A DNA stretch of 45,104 nucleotides. Source: Microtetraspora fusca. Its GTDB lineage: Bacteria > Actinomycetota > Actinomycetes > Streptosporangiales > Streptosporangiaceae. Shown piece after piece: positions 15,675 through 23,237 of this stretch (position 1 is the stretch's first letter; the number at the start of each line of letters is the position of its first letter). The notes under the pieces were generated by a model. The model made no database searches. It saw nothing but the letters and a program-made list of their open reading frames with translations, and was not told the origin of the DNA. The position numbers were made by a program, and so were the translations under genes. Location of the stretch: assembly GCF_001570365.1 (NCBI RefSeq), contig NZ_BBYK01000084.1, forward strand, positions 1-45,104, read 5' to 3'.

Positions 15675-16726
15675 GCCCTCGCCTCCGTTTCGCCGTCCCG
15701 GCCGGCCTCCGCCGGTGCCCCCGAAACATCCGCCGCATCATCGGCGGGTGCGCCCGCCAGCTCGTCGGCCAGTTCGCCGGCGCGCAGGCAGCGGGTGGCG
15801 CGACCGGCGTCGTGGACCAGCGCGGGCTCCTCCCGCTCGCAGCGCGGCGCCGCCCACGGGCAGCGGGACGCGAACGCGCAGCCGCCCTCGATCTCGTACG
15901 CGGCGATGGGCCGGCCGGGGATGACGGGCAGCGCGGGCACCCGGGCGGCGATGTTCGGCCGCGAGTCGAGCAGCAGCCGCGTGTACGGATGCCGCGGCGC
16001 CGCGTGGAGCTGGGCGGGCGTGGCGATCTCCACGATCTCCCCCGCGTACAGCACGGCGATGCGGTCGCACACGGCCGAGGCGAGTTCGAGATCGTGGGTG
16101 ACGAAGAGCATCGCCATGCCGTGCTCGCGGCGCTGCCCGTCGAGGATGGCCATGACCTCCGACTGCGTGGTGACGTCGAGCGCCGTTGTGGGCTCGTCGG
16201 CCAGCAGCAGCCGGGGCGCGCTCGCCACCGCCGCGGCGATGACGACGCGCTGCAGCATCCCGCCGGAGAGCTGGTGCGGATAGGACGCCATGCAGCGGTC
16301 CACGTCGGCGATCCCGACCTGGGCGAGGAGGTCGCGGGCCCGGCGGGTGGCCGCCTCCCGGCTCTCGCCGCGCGCGTCGCACAGCCCCTCGACGAGGAAC
16401 CGCGAGACCCGGAGTACCGGATTCAGCGCGGCCCGGGGGTTCTGGCTGATCATGGTGACGGCGTCGGCGCGCACCCGACGCAAGTCGGCGGCGCCGAGCG
16501 TCCGCACGTCCCGGCCGTCGAGCACCACCCGTCCGGTCACCCGGGCGCCTTCGGGCTCGGTGCGCAGGACGGTGCGCAGCGTCATCGACTTGCCCGACCC
16601 CGACTCGCCGACGAGGCCGAGAGCCTCTCCGGGGGCGAGGGACAGCGAGACGCCCCGCAGGAGGGTCCGGTCTCCGTGCTTGGAGGGCAGGTCGAGACGG
16701 ACGTCGTCGAGTTCGAGGACGTTCAT
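15671..16726 (-). CDS. oligopeptide ABC transporter ATP-binding protein (OppD/DppD-like)
   Basis: The protein has 351 aa from the ATG at 16726, which overlaps the permease stop; upstream in-frame codons belong to the permease shadow. Motifs are Walker A GESGSGKSM, QNPRAALNPVL, signature LSGGMLQR, Walker B LLLADEPTTALD and H-loop VTHDLELA. The C-terminal Cys motif CAFASRCPWAAPRCE is the Fe-S-like signature region of OppD/DppD. The tail after about residue 325 is Ala/Asp-rich. Confidence 0.92.
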   Translation of the reverse strand: MNVLELDDVRLDLPSKHGDRTLLRGVSLSLAPGEALGLVGESGSGKSMTLRTVLRTEPEGARVTGRVVLDGRDVRTLGAADLRRVRADAVTMISQNPRAALNPVLRVSRFLVEGLCDARGESREAATRRARDLLAQVGIADVDRCMASYPHQLSGGMLQRVVIAAAVASAPRLLLADEPTTALDVTTQSEVMAILDGQRREHGMAMLFVTHDLELASAVCDRIAVLYAGEIVEIATPAQLHAAPRHPYTRLLLDSRPNIAARVPALPVIPGRPIAAYEIEGGCAFASRCPWAAPRCEREEPALVHDAGRATRCLRAGELADELAGAPADDAADVSGAPAEAGRDGETEARA

Positions 16727-17589
16727 GCCCGGCCACCCGCCTTCCGCCCGCCGAGCCGCTCCCCGATGACGCTGAACGCGGCGACGGCGACGACGATGCA
16801 CACGCCCGCGAAGACGCTCTGCTGCGGGTGACCCTGGAGGAGCGAGTCCTTACCCTGCGACACCATCAGCCCCCAGTCGGCGGTGGGCGGCTGCACACCG
16901 AGCCCGAGGAACGACAGCGCGGCGAGGTCGATCATCGCGTACCCGAAGTTGATCGCGGCGCCGGTGAGGATCTGCGGCGCGATGTTGGGCAGGATGTGCC
17001 GAACGCTGACGACGAGCCCGGACAGCCCCTGGAGCTCGGCCGCCTGGACGTAGCCGAGCCGCCGCTCGCGCAGCGCGACGCTGCGCAGCACGCGCGCGGT
17101 GTAGGGGACGTACGCGATGGCGAGGGCGACCGTGACCTGTCCGAGCCCGGTCCCGAACACGGCGACGGCGAGGATCGCGAGCAGCAGGTTCGGGAAGGCG
17201 AACAGCAGGTCGAGGACGCGGCCGACGAGCGCGTCGACGGTCCTGCCGAACCAGGCGGCGACGAGGGCGAGCAGGGCGCCGCCCGCGCCGGCGAGCAGCA
17301 CGACGACGGCCGCGCCGAGCAGGCTGGTGCGCGCGCCGTACAGCAGGCGGGCGAGCAGGTCGCGGCCGGACTGGTCGGTGCCGAGCAGGTGCTCGGCGCT
17401 CGGGCCCTGGTAGCGCTCGATGACGCTGCCGACGGCGGGGTCGTGGGACGTGATCAGCGGGGCGCACAGCGCGGCCAGCGTGATCAGCGCGACGACCGCC
17501 AGGGCGGCGAGGCCCAGCGGGCCGAGCCGTTCTGCCAGGTCGCCGCCGCGCCGCCGTACGGCCGGGCGGTCGAGGGTCTGCGCGGTCAC
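16723..17589 (-). CDS. oligopeptide ABC transporter permease (OppC/DppC-like)
   Basis: The protein has 288 aa from a GTG overlapping the previous stop. A cytoplasmic N terminus is followed by one membrane helix, then HLLGTDQSGRDLLARLLYGAR, the conserved DppC sequence, and the EAA-type loop AAELQGLSGLVVSVRHILPN that contacts the ATPases. There are about six membrane helices. It forms the channel with the next permease. Confidence 0.92.
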   Translation of the reverse strand: MTAQTLDRPAVRRRGGDLAERLGPLGLAALAVVALITLAALCAPLITSHDPAVGSVIERYQGPSAEHLLGTDQSGRDLLARLLYGARTSLLGAAVVVLLAGAGGALLALVAAWFGRTVDALVGRVLDLLFAFPNLLLAILAVAVFGTGLGQVTVALAIAYVPYTARVLRSVALRERRLGYVQAAELQGLSGLVVSVRHILPNIAPQILTGAAINFGYAMIDLAALSFLGLGVQPPTADWGLMVSQGKDSLLQGHPQQSVFAGVCIVVAVAAFSVIGERLGGRKAGGRA

Positions 17590-18533
17590 GCGCTCTCACC
17601 TCCGAGTTGGACGCGCGGGTCGATGACCGCGTAGAGGACGTCGATCACCAGGTTGACCACGCCGAAGATCGCGACCAGCAGGAGCGCGACGGCCTGCACG
17701 ACGGCGAAGTCCTTCTGCTGGACCGAGTTGATGAGCATGGCTCCGACGCCGTCGAGGGTGAAGGCGTGCTCGACGACGGCCGCGCCGGCGACGAGGGCGG
17801 CGATGTTCACCCCGACGATCGTGGTGACGGGCAGCATCGCGTTCCGGAGGATGTGCCGGCGGGCCACGACGCGCCAGGGGACGCCGCGGGCCAGCGCGAC
17901 GGAGACGTGCTCCGCCGCGCGTTCCTCGACGACGGCGGTGCGCGTGATGCGGGCGACCACCGCGGCCGCCGGGAGCGCGAGCGCCACGGCGGGCAGGGTC
18001 AGGTGCTCGATGCGCCCCACGAAGCCGGACCCGGCGCCGAAGACGGGGAACCAGCCGAGGGTCACCGAGAAGACGCTCATGAGCAGGACGGCGGCGAAGA
18101 ACGTGGGGACGGCGAAGCCCACGCTCGACCCGAGCAGCACGCCGGTGTCGAACGCGCCGCCCCGCAGGCCGGCGAGCGCTCCGGCGAGCACGCCGAACAC
18201 CACGATGAGCACGGCGGCGTACAGGGTCAGCCACAGGGTGGTCGGGATCCGGGACGCCAGCAGCGAGGCGACGTCCTGGCGGGTGGTGAGGGACTCGCCG
18301 AGGTCGCCGGTGAGCACGCCGCCGAGCCAGTTCCAGTAGCGGATCAGGAAGGGGTCGTCCAGGCCGTACTGGGCCCGGATCGAGGCGAGGACCTCGGGGC
18401 TCACGGTCCGGCCCTGGACGAGGAAGCTCTCCGGCGTGCCCGGTGCGGCGTACATCGCCGAGAAGACGAGGAAGCTGGAGATGAGGAGGGTGGCGGCCAG
18501 CGCGCCGAGCCGCCGGAGTACGAAGCGCAGCAC
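17586..18533 (-). CDS. oligopeptide ABC transporter permease (OppB/DppB-like)
   Basis: The protein has 315 aa from a GTG. It begins MLRFVLRRLGALAATLLISS, with the family's PGTPES loop, the YGLDDP...RYWNWLGGVLTGDLGESL block and an EAA loop ending RHILRNAMLPV. Six membrane helices are expected. It lies 55 bp after the binding-protein gene and overlaps the next permease. Confidence 0.92.
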   Translation of the reverse strand: MLRFVLRRLGALAATLLISSFLVFSAMYAAPGTPESFLVQGRTVSPEVLASIRAQYGLDDPFLIRYWNWLGGVLTGDLGESLTTRQDVASLLASRIPTTLWLTLYAAVLIVVFGVLAGALAGLRGGAFDTGVLLGSSVGFAVPTFFAAVLLMSVFSVTLGWFPVFGAGSGFVGRIEHLTLPAVALALPAAAVVARITRTAVVEERAAEHVSVALARGVPWRVVARRHILRNAMLPVTTIVGVNIAALVAGAAVVEHAFTLDGVGAMLINSVQQKDFAVVQAVALLLVAIFGVVNLVIDVLYAVIDPRVQLGGESA

Positions 18534-18588
18534 AACGCCTCCGATCAGGAGGTGGGGGGCGCGTCGCCGCGCCCCGGGTCGGTCATGG

Positions 18589-20220
18589 TCACGCCGCGCC
18601 GAGGTCGGCGGCCCAGGGGTAGTAGAGGTAGACGAACGAGGCCGGGACTCCGGTGATCCCCTTGCGGAGGAACAACCTGACCGACGGAGCGGCGATCGGG
18701 ATCCAGGGCATCCGCTCCATCACCTTCGTCTGCAGCTCGGTGACGACCTTGGCCCGCTCGGTCTCGTCCAGCGTCCCGGCGGCCTGCTCGATGAGGCGCT
18801 GCGTCTCCGGGTCGGAGTGCCCGTCGAAGTTCTGCGACCCGCCCTTGGCGGCGATCGTGCGCAGGAAGGCGAGCGGGTCGGGGACGTCCATGTAGTTGGT
18901 CGTCATGAAGCCGTCGTAACCGGCGCGCGCCTTGGCGTCGGAGAAGAAGGCGCCGTACTGCGCGCTCGGGACGCCCTTGGGCTGGATGGTGAGGCCCAGC
19001 TCGCGGCCGGCGTTGGACATCTCCGACAGGATGTCGGCGTAGAACTGGCGCTCGCTCGGGTAGGCGATGGTGATCGTCCGGTTCCCGAGGTCGGCCCCGG
19101 CGAGGAGCTTCTTCGCCTCGTCGACGTTCTTCGCGGTGCCGGGCAGGGCGTCGTACGCGGGGCCGAAGACACCGTCGCCGTACGTCCAGCCGCCGCGCGG
19201 CACCAGCGAGCGGGGCACCTGGGCGGTGCCGGAGAAGACGGTCGCCGCGATGGCCTCCCGGTCGGTGGCGAGCGCGAGCGCGCGCCGCACCGCGGGGTCG
19301 CCGAGCGGGCCGCTGCCGGTGCTGATGACGCCCACCACCTGGAGGGACTTGCCGAGGTACAGCGTGCCGGCGCTGGATGCGGAGAGCCGGTCCACCGCGT
19401 CGATCGGGACGTCGTAGGAGCCGTCGATGGCGTTGGTCTCCAGGGCACTCGCGATCGCGCCGGGGTCGACGATGAAGCGCAGGTCGACCTGCCGGGTCTT
19501 CGCCCGCCGCGACGCGTCCCAGTACGCGTCGTTGCGCAGCATCGTGATCGTCGAGCCCTTCGCCCAGGAGGAGAACGTGTACGGGCCGGTGCACATGACG
19601 CCGCCTTCGGGCGTGCCGTACTTGGCGCCCGCCTTCTCACGCTGCGCGCGCTGGACGACCACGCCGATCGGGGTGGCCATGTACGAGTTGAGCGTGGCGT
19701 CGGGCTTCTTCAGCGTGATGGTGACCTGGTGCTCGCCGGTCTTCTCGATGCTCGCGATGTTGCCCGTGATCTGGTCGGAGGCCCAGTAGCTGCCCTCGTC
19801 GGGGTCGAGGTGGCGGCGCAGGCTGAAGAGGACGTCGTCCGCGGTCATCGGCGTGCCGTCCCAGAAGCGGACGTCGTCCCGGAGCGTGAACACCCAGGTC
19901 TTCTGGTCCGTGGTCTCGACCTTCTCCGCCAGGTTGGGCTTCAGCGAGTAGTCGGGGTCGAGCCGCGTCAGCCCCTCGCAGAGGTTCGCGACGACGGTGT
20001 TCTCGGGGTAGTTGAACGCCTTGATGGGGTCGAGGGACGCGGGCTCGCCGAAGGGCAGGTTCCAGGTCGCCTTGTCGAGATCCCGCTGTGCGGCCGGGGT
20101 GGTCACAAGAAGGTCGTCGAGCTTACGGTCGGCCGTCTTCTGGACGGCCGGGCCACCGCCGCACGCGGCGAGTCCGAGGCTCAGCGATGCGGCCAGAACC
20201 GCTGTCGCGCAGATACGCAT
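18589..20220 (-). CDS. oligopeptide-type solute-binding lipoprotein (SBP family 5)
   Basis: The protein has 543 aa with a lipoprotein signal peptide and lipobox GLAAC (Cys20). The mature part has the family 5 blocks LDPIKAFNYPENTVVANLCEGLTR near the N terminus and FTLRDDVRFWDGTPMTADDVLFSL. It captures peptides or similar ligands outside the membrane for the permeases downstream. It is the first gene of a six-gene operon (binding protein, two permeases, two ATPases, C45 enzyme) and divergent from a LacI gene with an operator between them. Confidence 0.93.
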   Translation of the reverse strand: MRICATAVLAASLSLGLAACGGGPAVQKTADRKLDDLLVTTPAAQRDLDKATWNLPFGEPASLDPIKAFNYPENTVVANLCEGLTRLDPDYSLKPNLAEKVETTDQKTWVFTLRDDVRFWDGTPMTADDVLFSLRRHLDPDEGSYWASDQITGNIASIEKTGEHQVTITLKKPDATLNSYMATPIGVVVQRAQREKAGAKYGTPEGGVMCTGPYTFSSWAKGSTITMLRNDAYWDASRRAKTRQVDLRFIVDPGAIASALETNAIDGSYDVPIDAVDRLSASSAGTLYLGKSLQVVGVISTGSGPLGDPAVRRALALATDREAIAATVFSGTAQVPRSLVPRGGWTYGDGVFGPAYDALPGTAKNVDEAKKLLAGADLGNRTITIAYPSERQFYADILSEMSNAGRELGLTIQPKGVPSAQYGAFFSDAKARAGYDGFMTTNYMDVPDPLAFLRTIAAKGGSQNFDGHSDPETQRLIEQAAGTLDETERAKVVTELQTKVMERMPWIPIAAPSVRLFLRKGITGVPASFVYLYYPWAADLGAA

Positions 20221-20300
20221 CTCGTTCTCCGAACTGGGGGGAGTGGACCCTTTGGGGCCGTTTGAGCAGGCCCTGGGCGCGATAGCCAGCGACCATACAG

Positions 20301-20329
20301 CACAAAACGTTTTAGTAAAAGGTTTTGTG
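20301..20329. promoter_or_regulatory. LacI-family operator between transporter operon and regulator
   Basis: Perfect 8-bp inverted repeat CACAAAAC (20301-20308) and GTTTTGTG (20322-20329), with an inner palindrome AAAACGTTTT (20304-20313). It lies between the divergent genes and is AT-rich against its surroundings, so it probably controls both. Confidence 0.8.
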
Positions 20330-20345
20330 TCCTACCATGTTCGGT

Positions 20346-21380
20346 ATGTCCGAGCAGGGATCACCCCCCTCCCGCCCGACGATCCGAGACGTCGCGCGCG
20401 AGGCCGGCGTCTCCGTCACCACGGTGTCCCACGCGCTGAACGGCAAGGGGACCGCCTCCGAAGCCACGCGGCAGCGGGTCCTCGCCGTCGCCGACCGCCT
20501 CGCCTATCGCGCCCACCCCATGGCCCGCGGCCTCCGCCAGGGGCGCACCGGCGTCCTCGGACTCGACATGCGCCCGCTCGACGCGATCGGGTCGTACCTG
20601 CCCGAGGGCGTGGACTACTTCATGCGGTTCGCCGGCGCGGCGGCGGTGACCGCGCTCGACCACGGGCTCGGTCTCATGCTCGTGCCCGACCTGACCCGCT
20701 CGGACATCCCCCAGTACGCCCACGGAGTGGACGGCTACGTCGTCGGCGATCCGGTGCGCGACGACCCGGTGCTCACCCGGCTGCTCGACGCCTCGGTGCC
20801 GGTCGTCACCGTGGGCCGCGATCCGGGGCGGCCGACGTTCACCGACTGGGTGGGCCCCGACGACGTGTGCGAGACCAAACGCGTCCTCGACCTGCTGCGC
20901 TCACGGGGCGCCGAGCGCATCGCCTTTCTGGCGGGCACCGACGACAACGCCTGGAACGTGGACTCCGAGAAGGCGTACCGGTCGTGGGCGCGACGGCACG
21001 GCGTGCCCGCCCGCGTCCTGCACATCCCCGAGGCGGCGGGCGAGGAGGGCGGCGCGGACGCCGCCCGGCGGCTGCTGAAGGGCAGGCAGCCACGGCCCGA
21101 CGCGGTCTACTGCCAGACCGGACGGCACGCGGCGGGTGTGCTCGCAGAGGCGCGACGGCTCGACGTGGCCGTCCCGCGTGACCTGCTCATCGCGGCGGGC
21201 TCCGACGCGCAGCAGACGCGCCACGCGACACCCGCGATCACGGCCCTCGATCTCATGCCGGAGGAGACGGGCAAGGCGGCCGTCGAGCTGCTCATCGCGC
21301 GGCTGGCCGGGGACACCCGGCCGGGGCCGATCGTCCTGCCCGCGGATCTGCGCATGCGCGCCTCCACCGGGGACGACTGA
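20346..21380 (+). CDS. LacI-family transcriptional regulator
   Basis: The protein has 344 aa if the ATG at 20346 is used (MSEQGSPPSRP). In-frame starts at 20325 and 20337 would place the start within or next to the operator and have no better ribosome-binding site. The HTH is TIRDVAREAGVSVTTVSHAL (about residues 10-29), with a hinge at YRAHPMARGLRQGRTGVLGL and a periplasmic-binding-protein-like effector domain. It probably represses the peptide transporter operon until an imported ligand binds. Confidence 0.9.
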   Translation: MSEQGSPPSRPTIRDVAREAGVSVTTVSHALNGKGTASEATRQRVLAVADRLAYRAHPMARGLRQGRTGVLGLDMRPLDAIGSYLPEGVDYFMRFAGAAAVTALDHGLGLMLVPDLTRSDIPQYAHGVDGYVVGDPVRDDPVLTRLLDASVPVVTVGRDPGRPTFTDWVGPDDVCETKRVLDLLRSRGAERIAFLAGTDDNAWNVDSEKAYRSWARRHGVPARVLHIPEAAGEEGGADAARRLLKGRQPRPDAVYCQTGRHAAGVLAEARRLDVAVPRDLLIAAGSDAQQTRHATPAITALDLMPEETGKAAVELLIARLAGDTRPGPIVLPADLRMRASTGDD

Positions 21381-21395
21381 CCGGCGACACGCCGA

Positions 21396-21443
21396 CGCCC
21401 GCGCCCCGGTTGGACATCTCTAAGGAAGGCCGGGGCGCGGGCG
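21396..21443. terminator. bidirectional terminator between lacI-type and sod genes
   Basis: Perfect 14-bp arms CGCCCGCGCCCCGG (21396-21409) and CCGGGGCGCGGGCG (21430-21443) with a 20-base loop, between two convergent genes. Confidence 0.75.
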
Positions 21444-21465
21444 CCGAGTCAGGTGAGGGGCGACG

Positions 21466-22074
21466 TCAGGACGCCACGGCCGTGGCCGCCCCGAAGCGGG
21501 CGATGACGTCGTCCCAGTTGACCAGCGACCACAACTTCTCCACGTAGTCGGGGCGGACGTTGCGGTACTGCAGGTAGTACGCGTGCTCCCAGGCGTCGAA
21601 GACCAGTAGCGGGGTCGTGTTCATGCCCACGTTGCCGTGGTGGTCGTAGACCTGCTCCACGACGAGCCGGCGGCCGAGCGGCTCCCAGGCCAGGACGCCC
21701 CAGCCCGAGCCCTGCACGGTCGAGGTCGCGGTGGTGAGCTGCTTCTGGAACGCCTCGAAGGAGCCGAAGTGCTCGTCGATGGCCGCCGCGAGTTCCCCGT
21801 CCGGACGGTCGCCGCCGTCGGGCGAGAGGTTCTGCCAGAAGATCGAGTGCAGGACGTGCCCGGACAGGTTGAACGCGTAGGTCTTCTCCAGCCCGACCAG
21901 ATTGCCGAACTCGCTCTTGTCTCTGGCCTCGGCGAGCCGGTCCAGCGTGTCGTTGGCGCCCTTCACGTACGCCGCGTGGTGCTTGGCGTGGTGCAGCTCC
22001 AGGATCTCTCCCGTGATCGCCGGCTCCAGCGCGGCGTAGTCGTATGGCATGTCCGGCAGGGTGTACCGCCCCAT
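21466..22074 (-). CDS. Fe/Mn superoxide dismutase (SodF/SodA type)
   Basis: The protein has 202 aa from the ATG at 22074, preceded by GAGGAGAA. Metal ligands are recognisable: His28 in [13 protein letters not shown], the His in [10 protein letters not shown], and Asp and His in [12 protein letters not shown]. The protein dismutates superoxide in the cytoplasm. The sequence does not settle whether the metal is iron or manganese. A Nur-box-like palindrome lies 25-41 bases before the start, which suggests nickel-dependent repression like Streptomyces sodF. Confidence 0.93.
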   Translation of the reverse strand: MGRYTLPDMPYDYAALEPAITGEILELHHAKHHAAYVKGANDTLDRLAEARDKSEFGNLVGLEKTYAFNLSGHVLHSIFWQNLSPDGGDRPDGELAAAIDEHFGSFEAFQKQLTTATSTVQGSGWGVLAWEPLGRRLVVEQVYDHHGNVGMNTTPLLVFDAWEHAYYLQYRNVRPDYVEKLWSLVNWDDVIARFGAATAVAS

Positions 22075-22098
22075 GGCGTTCTCCTCACCATTCGCTAG

Positions 22099-22115
22099 TT
22101 GCAAGTTATTCGCAA
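22099..22115. promoter_or_regulatory. Nur-box-like site before superoxide dismutase
   Basis: TTGCA-AGTTATT-CGCAA fits the TTGCA-N7-TGCAA pattern known for the nickel-responsive Fur-family regulator Nur, with one mismatch. Its place just upstream of the start would block transcription when occupied. Confidence 0.55.
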
Positions 22116-22312
22116 TAGCGATCCTAACGCAACCACCCTCGCCATGATCGGGCCCCGCCCGGTTGCCGGGGACAGACAGGCGAACGCCGTAATGTGATGC
22201 CATTAATATCGATCAGTAATTCAATATTTATTTTTGTCTGATATTATGTGCTCCGATAATTTTCTCGGCATTTAGCATCGTCGTTCCATAGTGAGAAAGG
22301 AACGACGGGCCC

Positions 22313-23212
22313 ATGCACGTAGGACAGCCCAGCCAGACCGCGATCATTACGGCGGCCGCCCGCGCCGCGCACCTCGTGGTCGACGGGGAGCCGTTCATCT
22401 TCCATGACACCGTGGCCGCCGCGCTGCTCGGCGAGCACGCCGAGCAGATCATCGGCTTCCACCGGGCGCACGGCGAGCACCTCATCATGTCGGGCGTCCG
22501 CGCCCAGGTGACCGCCCGCAGCCGCTACACCGAACGCCGCCTGGCCGAGCTGGTCCGCGACGGCCTGGAGCAGTACGTCGTGCTCGGCGCGGGCCTCGAC
22601 ACCTTCGCCTACCGCTCCGACCCGGCCGCCCGGGTCGCGGTCTTCGAGGTGGACCACCCCGCCACGCAGCGATGGAAGCGCGAGTTGCTCGCGGCCGCGG
22701 GCATCCCGCTGCCGGAGACGCTGACCTTCGCGCCCGCGGACCTGGAGACCGCCGACCTCGGATCGGGCCTGGCCGCGGCCGGGTTCGACCCGTCCAGGCC
22801 GTCCCTGGTGAGCTGGCTCGGAGTCTCCATGTACCTCACCGCGGAGGCGGTCGCCGCCGCTCTCGCGGCCGTCGGCCGCTTCGCGCCGGGCACGGAACTG
22901 ATTATGGAGTACGCCCTGCCGCCCGCCCTCCGCGACGAGCGCGGTGCCGCCTACGCGGAGTTCGCCCTCCCCGCGGCCGCCGAGCGGGGCGAACCCTGGT
23001 TGACCTTCTTCACCCCCGACGACCTGTCGGCACTGCTGGAACGGCAGGGCCTGGAGACGGTCGAGCACGTACGGCAGGCCGACAGCGTCGAGCCGGCGTT
23101 GTGGCGCCGCTCCGACTCCCTGCGTCCCACCGACCTGTGCCGCCTGGTCCGCGCGACCGTTCCCCACCGCCCGGCCGCCGCGCCGGCCGTGACCGCCTCC
23201 GGCGGTTCGTAG
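22313..23212 (+). CDS. class I SAM-dependent methyltransferase (leucine carboxyl methyltransferase-like)
   Basis: The protein has 299 aa, preceded by AAAGGAAC. It matches the actinobacterial family of putative O-methyltransferases: SAM motif YVVLGAGLDTFAYR (about 88-101), acidic residue in VFEVDHPATQRWKR, PADLE, and SWLGVSMYLT. The N-terminal part RAAHLVVDGEPFIFHDTVAA is also typical. The substrate is unknown; family members modify small molecules or secondary metabolites. The upstream region 22,190-22,300 is notably AT-rich and likely carries the promoter. Confidence 0.85.
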   Translation: MHVGQPSQTAIITAAARAAHLVVDGEPFIFHDTVAAALLGEHAEQIIGFHRAHGEHLIMSGVRAQVTARSRYTERRLAELVRDGLEQYVVLGAGLDTFAYRSDPAARVAVFEVDHPATQRWKRELLAAAGIPLPETLTFAPADLETADLGSGLAAAGFDPSRPSLVSWLGVSMYLTAEAVAAALAAVGRFAPGTELIMEYALPPALRDERGAAYAEFALPAAAERGEPWLTFFTPDDLSALLERQGLETVEHVRQADSVEPALWRRSDSLRPTDLCRLVRATVPHRPAAAPAVTASGGS

Positions 23213-23237
23213 GAGGCGGGCGACCGGCCGGCTCCCG

